Shown here: positions 9,358-18,061 of the stretch, one piece after another | Position numbering within the stretch: position 1 is the stretch's first letter | How the letters are laid out: each line of letters starts with the position of its first letter | Assembly (NCBI RefSeq): GCF_027853335.1 | Contig: NZ_JAFEUS010000002.1 | Location: forward strand, 372,001 to 436,000 | Length of the DNA: 64,000 bases | Reading direction: 5' to 3' | From: Leucobacter sp. UCMA 4100 | GTDB taxonomy: Bacteria > Actinomycetota > Actinomycetes > Actinomycetales > Microbacteriaceae | Notes under the pieces: model-generated | Database searches by the model: none | What the model was told of the DNA's origin: nothing | What the model saw: only the letters and a program-made list of their open reading frames with translations | Made by a program: the position numbers and the translations under genes

Positions 9358-10797
9358 TTATCGTGAAATGCGCTCGCGCGCCCGACCTTCTTCGTAACCG
9401 GCGGCCGACTGCACTCCTACGACGGCTCGCTCGTGGAACGCCTCAATATCTCGCGCCCCCGCGTAAGTCATTGACGAGCGCACTCCGGCCGTGATCGCGT
9501 CAATGCTGTCTTCAATAGAGGGACGTTCTGGGTCAAGCTTCACACGGCTCTCGCTAATGCCCTCAGAGAACATCGCTTTGCGGGCACGTTCAAAGGCACT
9601 GAGCCGAGCGAAGCGTTCGGTGACCGCCTTGGTTGACGCCATGCCCCAGTTGGTCTTAAAGAGTTCGCCGTCTGGCTCGCGCTGAATCTCTCCGGGCGAC
9701 TCGATGTTGCCCGCAAACCAAGACCCGATCATCACGCCACGGGCTCCCGCGGCGAGCGCGAGCGCGACGTCGCGCGGGAACTGCACTCCTCCGTCAGCCC
9801 AGACGTGAGCACCCGCAGCTCGGGCCGCTTCGGCAGCCTCGAGAACCGCCGAGAATTGGGGGCGTCCGACAGCCGTCATCATGCGCGTCGTGCACATTGC
9901 GCCGGGGCCAACCCCAACTTTGACGATGTTTGCCCCCGCCTGGACGAGGTCGTTGGTCGCCTGAGCGGTGACGACGTTGCCGGCAACAATGGGCACCCCG
10001 AGGTCGAGTCCAGCGACAGCCTCGACTGCCTGTACCATGGCGCGCTGGTGCCCATGAGCGGTATCGAGCACGAGCACGTCAACGCCGGCCTCGACGAGGG
10101 CTTTTGCTCGGCCGGTCACGTCGCCGTTGATGCCAACGGCGACCGCGAGACCGAGGGTTCCCTGCGTATTCACGTTCGGGGTATAGACGGTGCTGCGCAC
10201 GGCAGTCTTGTCAGAAATCGTGCCGATGATGTGACCGCGGCGCACGACAAGCGCAAAGGCGTGGTTCGTTGCGGCGAGTGCCTCGTAGGCTTTCTCACCG
10301 TCGGTGATCGTCTCGGCCTCGAGCGCGAGCCACCCGCTCTGTGAAAGCTGCCCCAGGGTGCTGTGACGGTCGACCGTTGCGAGCAGCTCAGCGGGAACCA
10401 CCCCGAGATCTTCGTCGCCCTCGGTCACGACGAACGCAAACCCACGGGTCGCGGGCAAACGGGTGAGCGCCTCACCAACGGTCGTGTCGGCACTCGCGCG
10501 ATACGGGCTGTCCCAGAGCGCAGACTGCGCTTTGACCCACCGGATCGCACCCAGCAAATCTGCAGGCCCCATATCCTGTGGCAAGACGCCAATACCGCCT
10601 CGCCTCGCGATCGTGGCCGCGAGACGCGGGCCAGTCACCGCATTCATGTTTGACGCGATGAGCGGGATCGTCATGCCGGTGCCGTCGCCGGGGCCAAGAT
10701 CGACCTCGTATCGGCTCGTGACATCACTCAAGCTTGGCACAAGAAAGACGTCTGAATAGGTGAGATCACCGTGGATTCCGGAGTCAAGAAACTGCAT
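9358..10797 (-). CDS. guaB1: GuaB1-family protein, probable GMP reductase
   Basis: A 479-aa member of the IMP dehydrogenase/GMP reductase superfamily with a (beta/alpha)8 barrel interrupted by a CBS pair (about residues 98-205). The catalytic loop is GVGPGAMCTTRMMT with Cys302; Ala-Met replaces the Ser-Ile of true IMP dehydrogenases. The mycobacterial orthologue GuaB1 has been shown to be a GMP reductase with regulatory CBS domains, so the likely reaction is GMP + NADPH to IMP + NH3, returning guanine nucleotides to the adenine side. ATG 10795-10797 has no ribosome site but a TAGCGT -10 element 7 nt upstream, suggesting a leaderless mRNA. It is divergent from kgd. Confidence 0.9.
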   Translation of the reverse strand: MQFLDSGIHGDLTYSDVFLVPSLSDVTSRYEVDLGPGDGTGMTIPLIASNMNAVTGPRLAATIARRGGIGVLPQDMGPADLLGAIRWVKAQSALWDSPYRASADTTVGEALTRLPATRGFAFVVTEGDEDLGVVPAELLATVDRHSTLGQLSQSGWLALEAETITDGEKAYEALAATNHAFALVVRRGHIIGTISDKTAVRSTVYTPNVNTQGTLGLAVAVGINGDVTGRAKALVEAGVDVLVLDTAHGHQRAMVQAVEAVAGLDLGVPIVAGNVVTAQATNDLVQAGANIVKVGVGPGAMCTTRMMTAVGRPQFSAVLEAAEAARAAGAHVWADGGVQFPRDVALALAAGARGVMIGSWFAGNIESPGEIQREPDGELFKTNWGMASTKAVTERFARLSAFERARKAMFSEGISESRVKLDPERPSIEDSIDAITAGVRSSMTYAGARDIEAFHERAVVGVQSAAGYEEGRARERISR

Positions 10798-10804
10798 AGT
10801 TCAC

Positions 10805-10810
10805 ACGCTA
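10805..10810 (-). promoter_or_regulatory. -10 element for leaderless guaB1
   Basis: TAGCGT on the minus strand ends 7 nt before the ATG of guaB1, and there is no purine-rich ribosome site between. Transcription would begin at or next to the start codon. Confidence 0.5.
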
Positions 10811-10963
10811 CCGTGCCATGGTGCGAAGATCGAGCTTCAGCTGATTGTCCATGGTGCATTGTGAGCAAAACTGACGTAGGCTAGTAGGTGGCGATCCACA
10901 ACTAGGTGGGCACCCCAACATCATCTAACGTGCAGTGTCTGCACAACAGAGAGGAACATCAGT

Positions 10964-13900
10964 TTGGCTGTGCAATCGGGAGGCACCGGAGACGGTGGCA
11001 TCTCAGAAGATTTCGGCGCTAACGCTTGGCTCGTTGAAGAGTTGTACAAGCAATACGTTAAAGATAAGTCACAGGTAGATAAATCCTGGTGGCCCACCCT
11101 CGAAGAGTATGGCGCGAAAGTTGCAGCTGGCGGAGGCGGGGCCGCACCCGCCGCCGAGGCTCCCGCTCCCGCCGCACCCGCACAGGCGGCGCCCCAGGCT
11201 TCTACCCCGGCTGCTCCCGCTGCAGCCGCTTCTCCTCCAGCGGCTCCTCAAACAGGCACGATCGAGGCAAGAACCACGGCGCGTCAGCCGAAGGTCACCC
11301 CGATTCCCGCAGAAGCGAGGCGTTCGAAGCCCGCAGCTGCCCCCGCCGAGCCTGACAATGACGAGCCCACCACCTCAGCGCTGAAGGGCGTGGCAAAGAT
11401 CGTCGCGCAGAACATGGACGAGAGCCTCAAGGTTCCCACCGCCACGAGTGTTCGCACGGTTCCCGCAAAGCTCATGATCGATAACCGTATCGTCATGAAC
11501 AACCACATGCGCCGCACTCGCGGCGGCAAGGTATCGTTCACCCACCTCATCGGCTGGGCTATCGTACAGACACTGAAAGAGTTCCCCAGCCAGAACGTTG
11601 CTTACGGTGTTGTCGACGGCAAGCCCTCCCTCATTGTTCCAGCACACGTCGCCCTCGGTATCGCCATTGACCTGCCGAAGCCCGACGGCACCCGCACGCT
11701 CGTCGTTCCCTCGATCAAACGCGCAGAGACCCTCGACTTCAACGAGTTCCTCGACGCTTACGAAGATCTCGTCACCCGTGCCCGCAAGGGCAAGCTCGGT
11801 GTTGATGATTACCAGGGCACGACCATCAGCCTGACGAACCCCGGCGGCATCGGCACCGTTCACTCGGTCCCGCGCCTCATGGAAGGCCAGGGTTGCATCA
11901 TCGGTGCGGGTGCGCTTGAGTACCCCGCTGAGTTCCAGGGCTCGTCACCCGAGGTTCTGCAGAACCTCGGTATCGGCAAGACCATCACGCTCACGAGCAC
12001 CTACGACCACCGTGTCATTCAGGGTGCAGGCTCGGGTGAGTTCCTGAAGATTGTGCACGAGCGCCTCACGGGCGGTCACAACTTCTACCAGGAGATCTTC
12101 GAGGCACTGCGTATTCCATACGCACCCATCACCTGGGCGACCGACATTCACATCGACCTGCACGGCGCGATCGATAAGTCGGCCCGCGTGCAAGACCTCA
12201 TCAACGCGTTCCGCGTGCGCGGCCACCTCATGGCCGACACCAACCCACTCGAGTACGAACAGCGTTCACACCCAGACCTCGAGATCGAGTCACACGGTCT
12301 CACGTTCTGGGACCTCGATCGCGAGTTCGTCACGGGCGGCATCGGCGGCAAGGACCGCATGCAGTTGCGTGACCTGCTCGGAGTGCTCCGCGATTCGTAC
12401 TGCCGCAAGATCGGCATCGAGTACATGCACATTCAGGACCCTGAGCAGCGTCTCTGGATTCGTGAGCAGGTCGAGGTTCCCTGGGTCAAGCCAGACCGCG
12501 ACGAGCAGATGCGCATTCTCGAGAAGCTCAACCAGGCTGAGGCCTTCGAGACTTTCCTCCAGACCAAGTATGTTGGCCAGAAGCGCTTCAGCCTCGAGGG
12601 CAGCGAGTCGGTCATTCCGTTCCTCGATGCAATGCTCTCAGACGCTGCAGAAGACGGCGTCGACAGCGTCGACATCGGTATGGCCCACCGCGGCCGTCTC
12701 AACGTGCTCGCCAACATCGCTGGCAAGTCATACGGCCAGATCTTCGGCGAGTTCGAGGGCAACTTCGCGGTCGGCAAGCGTTCGGGTGACGTCAAGTACC
12801 ACCTCGGCACCGAGGGTACTTTCACCTCGCCGACCGGCAAGCAGGTACCGATCTACCTCGCCGCGAACCCTTCGCACCTTGAGACCGTCAACGGCGTGCT
12901 CGAGGGCATCGTTCGCGCGAAGCAAGACCTGAAGCCCATCGGCTCGTTCACGACGCTCCCCATCCTGCTCCACGGTGATGCCGCGATGGCTGGCCAGGGT
13001 GTTGTCTACGAAACCTTGCAGATGTCGCAGCTACGCGGCTACCGCACCGGCGGCACGATCCACGTGGTCATTAATAACCAGGTCGGCTTCACGACGCTTC
13101 CGCAGGACTCACGCTCGGGTGCTTACTCGACCGACATTGGCAAGGTCATTCAGGCGCCAATCTTCCACGTGAATGGCGATGACCCCGAGTCAGTCGTGCG
13201 CGTGGCCAAGCTCGCATACGAGTTCCGCCAGAAGTTCCACGTTGACGTCATCATCGACCTCATCAGCTACCGTCTCCGCGGCCACAACGAGGGCGACGAC
13301 CCCTCGATGACCCAGCCGCTCATGTACGACCTGATCGACGCGAAGCGTAGCTCGCGAAAGATCTACTCGTCGACGCTGGTTGCCCGTGGCGATATCACCG
13401 AAGAGGAATACCAGGGAGCGCAGGACGACTTCCAGAACCGCCTCGAGCAGGCGTTTATGGAGACGCACGCGGCCGAGACCGCCTCGATCCCCGTCATCGA
13501 TGGCAACGCTCCTGTGACCTCGACCATTCCGGTGAGCCAGGTGCCGACCGCGGTCGACCGCAGCGTTGTCGAACTCGTCGGCGATGCGCACGCCAATAAG
13601 CCAACCGGCTTTACCGTGCACACGAAGCTGCAGCAGCTGCTCAACAAGCGCGTCGAGATGAGCCGCTCAGGCAACATCGACTGGGGCTTCGGCGAGTTGC
13701 TCGCGCTCGGTTCACTGCTCGTCGAGGGCACCGCGGTGCGCTTCGCCGGTCAGGATGCCCGTCGCGGTACCTTTGCGCAGCGTCACGCGGTGTTCCACGA
13801 CCGTAAGAACGGTCAGGAATGGCTGCCACTCATGAACCTCAGCGAGCAGCAGGCTCGCTTCTGGATCTATGACTCGCTGCTTTCAGAGTACGCAGCGCTT

Positions 13901-14701
13901 GCGTACGAGTACGGTTACTCGTTGCAGCGCGAAGACGCTCTCGTCGTGTGGGAGGCACAGTTCGGTGACTTCGCCAACGGCGCCCAGACGGTCATCGACG
14001 AGTTCATCTCGTCGGCCGAGCAGAAGTGGGGCCAGAGTTCATCGGTCGTCATGCTGCTGCCGCACGGCTACGAGGGTCAGGGCCCTGACCACTCGTCGGC
14101 TCGTATCGAGCGCTACCTGCAGCTGTGTGCCGAAGACAACATGATCGTGGCACGCCCATCGACGCCGGCAAACTACTTCCACCTGCTACGTCGTCAGGCC
14201 TACCAGCGCCCACGCAAACCGCTCATCGTCTTCACCCCGAAGTCGATGCTGCGCCTGCGCAGTGCGACCTCGTCGGTTGAAGACTTCACGCAGGGCACGT
14301 TCCAAGAGGTCATCGACGACGCGCAAATCAACGACAAGAGCCAGGTCGAGCGCGTCATCATGGTCTCGGGCAAGACGTACTACGACCTCCGGGCGGCGCT
14401 CGAGAAGCAGCCAGACCCCCGGGTCGCGCTCGTTCGCGTCGAGCAGTACTACCCGACCCCGGTCGATGCAATTCGCACGATTCTCTCGACTTACCCGCGC
14501 TCGGCAGAGTTCGTTTGGGTTCAGGACGAGCCGGAAAACCAGGGCGCATGGCCGTTTGTCTCGCTCGAGTTCGTGAAGTACCAGGGCACACGAGGCGTTC
14601 GCCTCATCTCACGCCCCGCCTCGGCAGCCCCCTCAACGGGTCTCGCCAAGGTTCACGCGGTCGAGCAAGAAGACCTTATTCGCAGGGCGCTTGATATCTA
14701 A
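10964..14701 (+). CDS. kgd: Multifunctional 2-oxoglutarate dehydrogenase E2-E1 fusion
   Basis: 1245 aa. Residues 1-45 are the E1-type N-terminal peptide (WLVEELYKQYVKDKSQV), then an Ala/Pro-rich linker (about 50-130), an E2 acyltransferase domain without a lipoyl domain (about 135-370; STYDHRVIQG carries the catalytic His) and a complete thiamine-diphosphate E1 (about 400-1245; AHRGRLNVLAN, GDAAMAGQGVVYET, VVINNQVGFTT, RGHNEGDDPSMTQP). This is the actinobacterial Kgd/OdhA, feeding 2-oxoglutarate into succinyl-CoA with the E2p-E3 core of the pyruvate complex, or working as a carboligase/decarboxylase. The start is TTG 10964, with GAGAGGA 8 nt upstream; the GTG two codons later is too far from that site. 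Control through a GarA/OdhI-type inhibitor is expected but is not in the window. Confidence 0.96.
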   Translation: MAVQSGGTGDGGISEDFGANAWLVEELYKQYVKDKSQVDKSWWPTLEEYGAKVAAGGGGAAPAAEAPAPAAPAQAAPQASTPAAPAAAASPPAAPQTGTIEARTTARQPKVTPIPAEARRSKPAAAPAEPDNDEPTTSALKGVAKIVAQNMDESLKVPTATSVRTVPAKLMIDNRIVMNNHMRRTRGGKVSFTHLIGWAIVQTLKEFPSQNVAYGVVDGKPSLIVPAHVALGIAIDLPKPDGTRTLVVPSIKRAETLDFNEFLDAYEDLVTRARKGKLGVDDYQGTTISLTNPGGIGTVHSVPRLMEGQGCIIGAGALEYPAEFQGSSPEVLQNLGIGKTITLTSTYDHRVIQGAGSGEFLKIVHERLTGGHNFYQEIFEALRIPYAPITWATDIHIDLHGAIDKSARVQDLINAFRVRGHLMADTNPLEYEQRSHPDLEIESHGLTFWDLDREFVTGGIGGKDRMQLRDLLGVLRDSYCRKIGIEYMHIQDPEQRLWIREQVEVPWVKPDRDEQMRILEKLNQAEAFETFLQTKYVGQKRFSLEGSESVIPFLDAMLSDAAEDGVDSVDIGMAHRGRLNVLANIAGKSYGQIFGEFEGNFAVGKRSGDVKYHLGTEGTFTSPTGKQVPIYLAANPSHLETVNGVLEGIVRAKQDLKPIGSFTTLPILLHGDAAMAGQGVVYETLQMSQLRGYRTGGTIHVVINNQVGFTTLPQDSRSGAYSTDIGKVIQAPIFHVNGDDPESVVRVAKLAYEFRQKFHVDVIIDLISYRLRGHNEGDDPSMTQPLMYDLIDAKRSSRKIYSSTLVARGDITEEEYQGAQDDFQNRLEQAFMETHAAETASIPVIDGNAPVTSTIPVSQVPTAVDRSVVELVGDAHANKPTGFTVHTKLQQLLNKRVEMSRSGNIDWGFGELLALGSLLVEGTAVRFAGQDARRGTFAQRHAVFHDRKNGQEWLPLMNLSEQQARFWIYDSLLSEYAALAYEYGYSLQREDALVVWEAQFGDFANGAQTVIDEFISSAEQKWGQSSSVVMLLPHGYEGQGPDHSSARIERYLQLCAEDNMIVARPSTPANYFHLLRRQAYQRPRKPLIVFTPKSMLRLRSATSSVEDFTQGTFQEVIDDAQINDKSQVERVIMVSGKTYYDLRAALEKQPDPRVALVRVEQYYPTPVDAIRTILSTYPRSAEFVWVQDEPENQGAWPFVSLEFVKYQGTRGVRLISRPASAAPSTGLAKVHAVEQEDLIRRALDI

Positions 14702-14716
14702 GAACACGCGATAGGC

Positions 14717-14754
14717 ACGTGAGGGCCGGGGCATCTTTGCCCCGGCCCTCACGT
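14717..14754 (+). terminator. Rho-independent terminator of kgd
   Basis: A perfect long stem runs from ACGTGAGGGCCGGGGC to its complement GCCCCGGCCCTCACGT around a short ATCTTT-type loop, followed by five T residues at 14754-14758. It is the strongest terminator in the window and isolates kgd from the lipoprotein gene downstream. Confidence 0.92.
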
Positions 14755-14794
14755 TTTTATCAGTCGTTCCCGAGGCGCGTTCAAGATAAGGGAG

Positions 14795-14800
14795 TATCGT
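14795..14800 (+). promoter_or_regulatory. -10 element for leaderless META lipoprotein gene
   Basis: TATCGT ends 7 nt before the ATG at 14808, and the intervening AACCACC cannot serve as a ribosome site. The spacing matches a leaderless transcript. Confidence 0.5.
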
Positions 14801-14807
14801 AACCACC

Positions 14808-15179
14808 ATGAAGGTACAACGCATTCTCGCAGCCGGGGCCCTGTGCCTTGCCTCTTTCGCTCTTGTCTCGTGTGCAGGGAGCGCAGAGCAGTCGGTGGTC
14901 GGCAGCTGGGGCACCCCAGACGATGCCACGGGGCCAGCGTTGGTCTTTGAAGACAACGGCTCAATGCACGGTACCGACGGTTGCAACAACCTCATGGGCA
15001 GCTATACCGAAGAAAACGGCAAGATTGTGTTCGGTGGCCTCGCCTCAACCATGATGTTCTGTGAGGGGGTCGACGATTGGCTCTCGAAGGGAGAGTCGGC
15101 AACCATCGACGGCGAAATTCTCACCATCTTCAACGAGGCTGATAAAGAAATCGGCAAGCTCGCCCGCATCGTCGACTAA
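14808..15179 (+). CDS. META-domain lipoprotein (HslJ-like)
   Basis: 123 aa with a lipoprotein signal peptide (lipobox LVSC, Cys22) followed by a single META domain: TDGCNNLMGSY and FGGLASTMMFCEG correspond to the DGCN...GSY and LASTRMAC core motifs. HslJ-type META proteins sit in the cell envelope and have been linked to stress or antibiotic resistance in Gram-negatives; no precise function is known. The TAA stop overlaps the ATG of the next gene by one base, so it forms an operon with the cutinase-like lipoprotein. Confidence 0.85.
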   Translation: MKVQRILAAGALCLASFALVSCAGSAEQSVVGSWGTPDDATGPALVFEDNGSMHGTDGCNNLMGSYTEENGKIVFGGLASTMMFCEGVDDWLSKGESATIDGEILTIFNEADKEIGKLARIVD

Positions 15180-16081
15180 TGCCGCAACCATCGACTGCCC
15201 TCCCCCGAACCGCTATCCAACCCCAACTACACAGAGCTCAGCGTCAGCGCACCCGAGCTGCCGCACTGAGCCTCGCAGGGGCTCTGGCCGCGCTGATCGC
15301 GGGATGCAGTACCCCGCCGACGCCAGAGGTCTCGGCCGAGCAACTCGCCGAGGTCGCTGAAGACCCGACCCCTGCCGAAGCTGCAGAGGAGCTCGATGCC
15401 GAGGTCGATCCAGAACCAGTTGTCGACCCCATCGACTGTTCTGCATCACTCGTGCTGACCGTGCGGGGCACCGGAGAGCCATCGTCACGCCAGCTCCTCT
15501 CACCCGTTGCGAAGAAGATCACGAGCGAGCGCAAGGGCGAGGTCGAGCGAGTCGATCTCGATTACCCGGCAGACGGGAACATTAAAGAGAGCGCGACCAT
15601 TGGCATTCGCATGCTCGTCGATACCCTCAACCAGCAAGCTGACCTCTGCCCTGATCAGCACACGGTGTTGCTCGGCTACTCGCAAGGGGCGCTCGTCGTC
15701 GGCGAGGCTCTGCAGGGCCCCGAGGGCCGACTCATCGGTGAGACCGTCGGCGTCGTCGACGAAGAGGCAAGCGAACGCATTAGTGCCGTCGTGCTCTACG
15801 CCGACCCGCGCTTCGTGGGTAGCGATCCCTTTGGCGAGGGTGACTACTCGCCAGAGGTCAGCGGCCTCCTTGCTCGCGCTGAGGGATCACTCGACGACTA
15901 CGCCTCTCGCGCAAAGAGCTTCTGCGTCGCCGACGACTTCATCTGCCAGTCGCAGCGTAGCCTGAACGAAGAAGGCCACGTCGCTTACTACTCCAACGGG
16001 ATGCAGCAAGACGGCGCGGCCTTCGTTCTGTCGGTCTTACCGAAAGCTCCGAACGAGAGTAAGAACGGCTCTACCAGATAA
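15179..16081 (+). CDS. Cutinase-family alpha/beta hydrolase, lipoprotein
   Basis: A 300-aa secreted hydrolase. Signal peptide with lipobox LIAGC (Cys43), an acidic Ala/Glu/Pro linker (45-85), then a cutinase domain with nucleophile elbow GYSQGA (Ser168), acid in CVADDFIC (about Asp252/253) and His267 in GHVAYY. Four cysteines after the linker could form the two disulphides typical of cutinases. Actinobacterial members (Culp proteins) are esterases or lipases, so an exported lipid/ester hydrolase anchored to the membrane is likely. It overlaps the META gene by 1 nt and converges on the small membrane protein gene with an 11-nt overlap at the 3' ends. Confidence 0.88.
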   Translation: MPQPSTALPRTAIQPQLHRAQRQRTRAAALSLAGALAALIAGCSTPPTPEVSAEQLAEVAEDPTPAEAAEELDAEVDPEPVVDPIDCSASLVLTVRGTGEPSSRQLLSPVAKKITSERKGEVERVDLDYPADGNIKESATIGIRMLVDTLNQQADLCPDQHTVLLGYSQGALVVGEALQGPEGRLIGETVGVVDEEASERISAVVLYADPRFVGSDPFGEGDYSPEVSGLLARAEGSLDDYASRAKSFCVADDFICQSQRSLNEEGHVAYYSNGMQQDGAAFVLSVLPKAPNESKNGSTR

Positions 16082-16421
16082 CGGCGAGTGCGACATTCAC
16101 AGCGCTGAGGCCAGCGATGATGCCGAGGGTGCCACCCGAGACTCGCTCCTTCTTGCGATTCACCATGATGACCACGATGAGCAGTAGCAACACCAGCGTC
16201 TTCGCACCGATCTTTGCGTTGTTCGGTTCACCGCCGGTCGCATAGACCATGCCGACGAGAGCCAGCCCCGTGACGAGAAGGCCGAGGGCGCCGTGGAAGG
16301 CGCCCTTCGTGATCTGAGCGGTGCCCTTTTTCAGGTTCGAGAGCTGCGCAAGCGTCGTTCCGAAGACCACTGCAAAACAGATGATATGCAGTACAACCAA
16401 AATATCCTTCAAGATGTCCAT
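16071..16421 (-). CDS. Small integral membrane protein, four predicted helices
   Basis: 116 aa with four hydrophobic segments (about residues 5-27, 40-62, 72-88, 96-115) and a short basic loop (NRKKERVSGG). Related proteins are widespread as unnamed actinobacterial membrane proteins; I do not know a function. ATG 16421 was chosen over an upstream in-frame start at 16568 because the hydrophobic domain begins there and a TACCAT -10 element stands 6 nt upstream, implying a leaderless mRNA. The 3' end overlaps the convergent cutinase gene. Confidence 0.75.
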   Translation of the reverse strand: MDILKDILVVLHIICFAVVFGTTLAQLSNLKKGTAQITKGAFHGALGLLVTGLALVGMVYATGGEPNNAKIGAKTLVLLLLIVVIMVNRKKERVSGGTLGIIAGLSAVNVALAVIW

Positions 16422-16427
16422 ACCCCC

Positions 16428-16433
16428 ATGGTA
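16428..16433 (-). promoter_or_regulatory. -10 element for leaderless membrane-protein gene
   Basis: TACCAT on the minus strand is followed by 6 nt (GGGGGT) and the ATG at 16421. The G-run is too close to the ATG to be a ribosome site. Confidence 0.45.
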
Positions 16434-16540
16434 TCGAAGCCCGCCGAGCAGGTACCGCAAGGCCTCCCCAGCGGCGGTTTGCGAGCGTTGAAGCCACCGA
16501 AGTGATTGAATAGAGATACCCGTTTTCGAAGGAGTTTCAC

Positions 16541-18061
16541 ATGGCCACGTCGCCCCTGCCAACCGCACTCGAAGAGATCGTCGCTCGCGCTGCAGCGGCC
16601 GCGACTCCCTTCGCTCGCACTACGCCCGAAGCCAGGGCAAAGGCGCTTGTCAGGGTGGCCGATGCGCTCGAGCAAGCAAGCGCCGAGCTCGTACCCATCG
16701 CGATGCGTGAGACGGGGCTCTCGGAGGCAAGGCTCAGCGGCGAGGTGACCCGCTCGGCCGTACAGATTCGCATGTTTGCCGATGCGGTCGTCGACGGCGC
16801 CTACCTTGACGCTCGCGTCGATCCGCTCGATGAGCACTTCGCTCTCGGGGTGCGTCCAGACCTGCGCCGCACGCACATTCCGCTCGGCCCCGTCGTGAAC
16901 TTTGCAGCGTCAAACTTTCCCTTCGCCTTCTCAGTTCCCGGTGGCGACTCGGCGGCGATTCTCGCGGCCGGCTGCCCACTCATCGTGAAGGCACACCCGG
17001 GACACCCAGAGCTCTCTGATGCGACCGCAGCGGTCATGATCGAGGCGCTCGATGAGGCCGGCATGCCTGAGCACGTCATGCAGGTGGTGCACGGCTTCGA
17101 TGAGGGCATCGCAGTGCTCACCGATCCCCGCATCAAGGGCGGCGCCTTTACCGGCTCGATCGCTGGCGGCAGGGCCCTCGCCGACATTGCACAATCTCGC
17201 CCCGCCCCCATTCCGTTCTACGGCGAGCTCGGCAGCGTCAACCCCGTATTCGTCACCCAGGCCGCCCTCGACGAGCGCCGCGACGCCATCGCCGAGGGCT
17301 ACGTCACGAGCGTGTCCGGCTCGGCCGGTCAGCTGTGCACGAAGCCGGGGTTCGTCTTTGTTCCCGACTCGCACGGTCTCGATACCGCGCTCAACACCGC
17401 CGCTACGCCGGTTGCTGAGCACCGGCTGCTCAACCCGCGCATCGCGCAGGGCTACGCCGAGCGTCGTGAGCTCATCATGGGAACTCCAGGCGTACGCGCC
17501 GTGCACGAGGGCGGCATTCGCTTTGACGACGAAGGCCAGGGCTGGGCAACGCCCACCATCGTCGCGATGTCACTTGATACGCTGCGCGAACACGCTGAAA
17601 CCCTCACGCACGAGGTATTTGGCCCCATGTCGCTGCTGGTAGAGGTTCCAGACGGCACCGCCTATGCCCCGCTCATGGGCGAGCTCTTCGAGGGTAACCT
17701 CACCGGAACGGTGCACCTCTCGGACGACGAGATGGCCGGGGCAACCGCCAACCACGCCGCCCTCGCCGAACTCGTCGAGGCCATCACGCTGCAGGCCGGC
17801 CGAGTGCTCTTTGACGGCTGGCCAACCGGCGTCGCTGTTTCACCGGCGCAAACGCACGGCGGCCCCTGGCCCGCGACAACGCTCGACACGAGCACGTCGG
17901 TGGGCACTGCCGCGATCAGCCGCTTTCAGCGCCCGGTGACCTACCAGAATGCAGCTGCGGTCTTCCTTCCGGCAGAACTGCGCGATGATAACCCTCGCGG
18001 TGTCGCTCAGCGCATCTCGCCAGCTGGCGAATCGCAGAACTGGGGATCGCGCTGGCGCTAG
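16541..18061 (+). CDS. NADP-dependent aldehyde dehydrogenase, 2-oxoglutarate-semialdehyde type
   Basis: 506 aa, with catalytic Cys266 in GSAGQLCTKPG and general-base Glu229 in FYGELGSVNP. The sequence FAASNFPFAFSVPGGD and the family-specific layout match the KGSADH-like aldehyde dehydrogenases that oxidise 2,5-dioxovalerate (alpha-ketoglutaric semialdehyde) to 2-oxoglutarate in sugar acid or hydroxyproline catabolism. No such pathway genes are adjacent, so the in vivo aldehyde is uncertain. ATG 16541 has AAGGAG 7 nt upstream. It ends in a 4-nt CTAG overlap with the convergent glycosyltransferase. Confidence 0.88.
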   Translation: MATSPLPTALEEIVARAAAAATPFARTTPEARAKALVRVADALEQASAELVPIAMRETGLSEARLSGEVTRSAVQIRMFADAVVDGAYLDARVDPLDEHFALGVRPDLRRTHIPLGPVVNFAASNFPFAFSVPGGDSAAILAAGCPLIVKAHPGHPELSDATAAVMIEALDEAGMPEHVMQVVHGFDEGIAVLTDPRIKGGAFTGSIAGGRALADIAQSRPAPIPFYGELGSVNPVFVTQAALDERRDAIAEGYVTSVSGSAGQLCTKPGFVFVPDSHGLDTALNTAATPVAEHRLLNPRIAQGYAERRELIMGTPGVRAVHEGGIRFDDEGQGWATPTIVAMSLDTLREHAETLTHEVFGPMSLLVEVPDGTAYAPLMGELFEGNLTGTVHLSDDEMAGATANHAALAELVEAITLQAGRVLFDGWPTGVAVSPAQTHGGPWPATTLDTSTSVGTAAISRFQRPVTYQNAAAVFLPAELRDDNPRGVAQRISPAGESQNWGSRWR

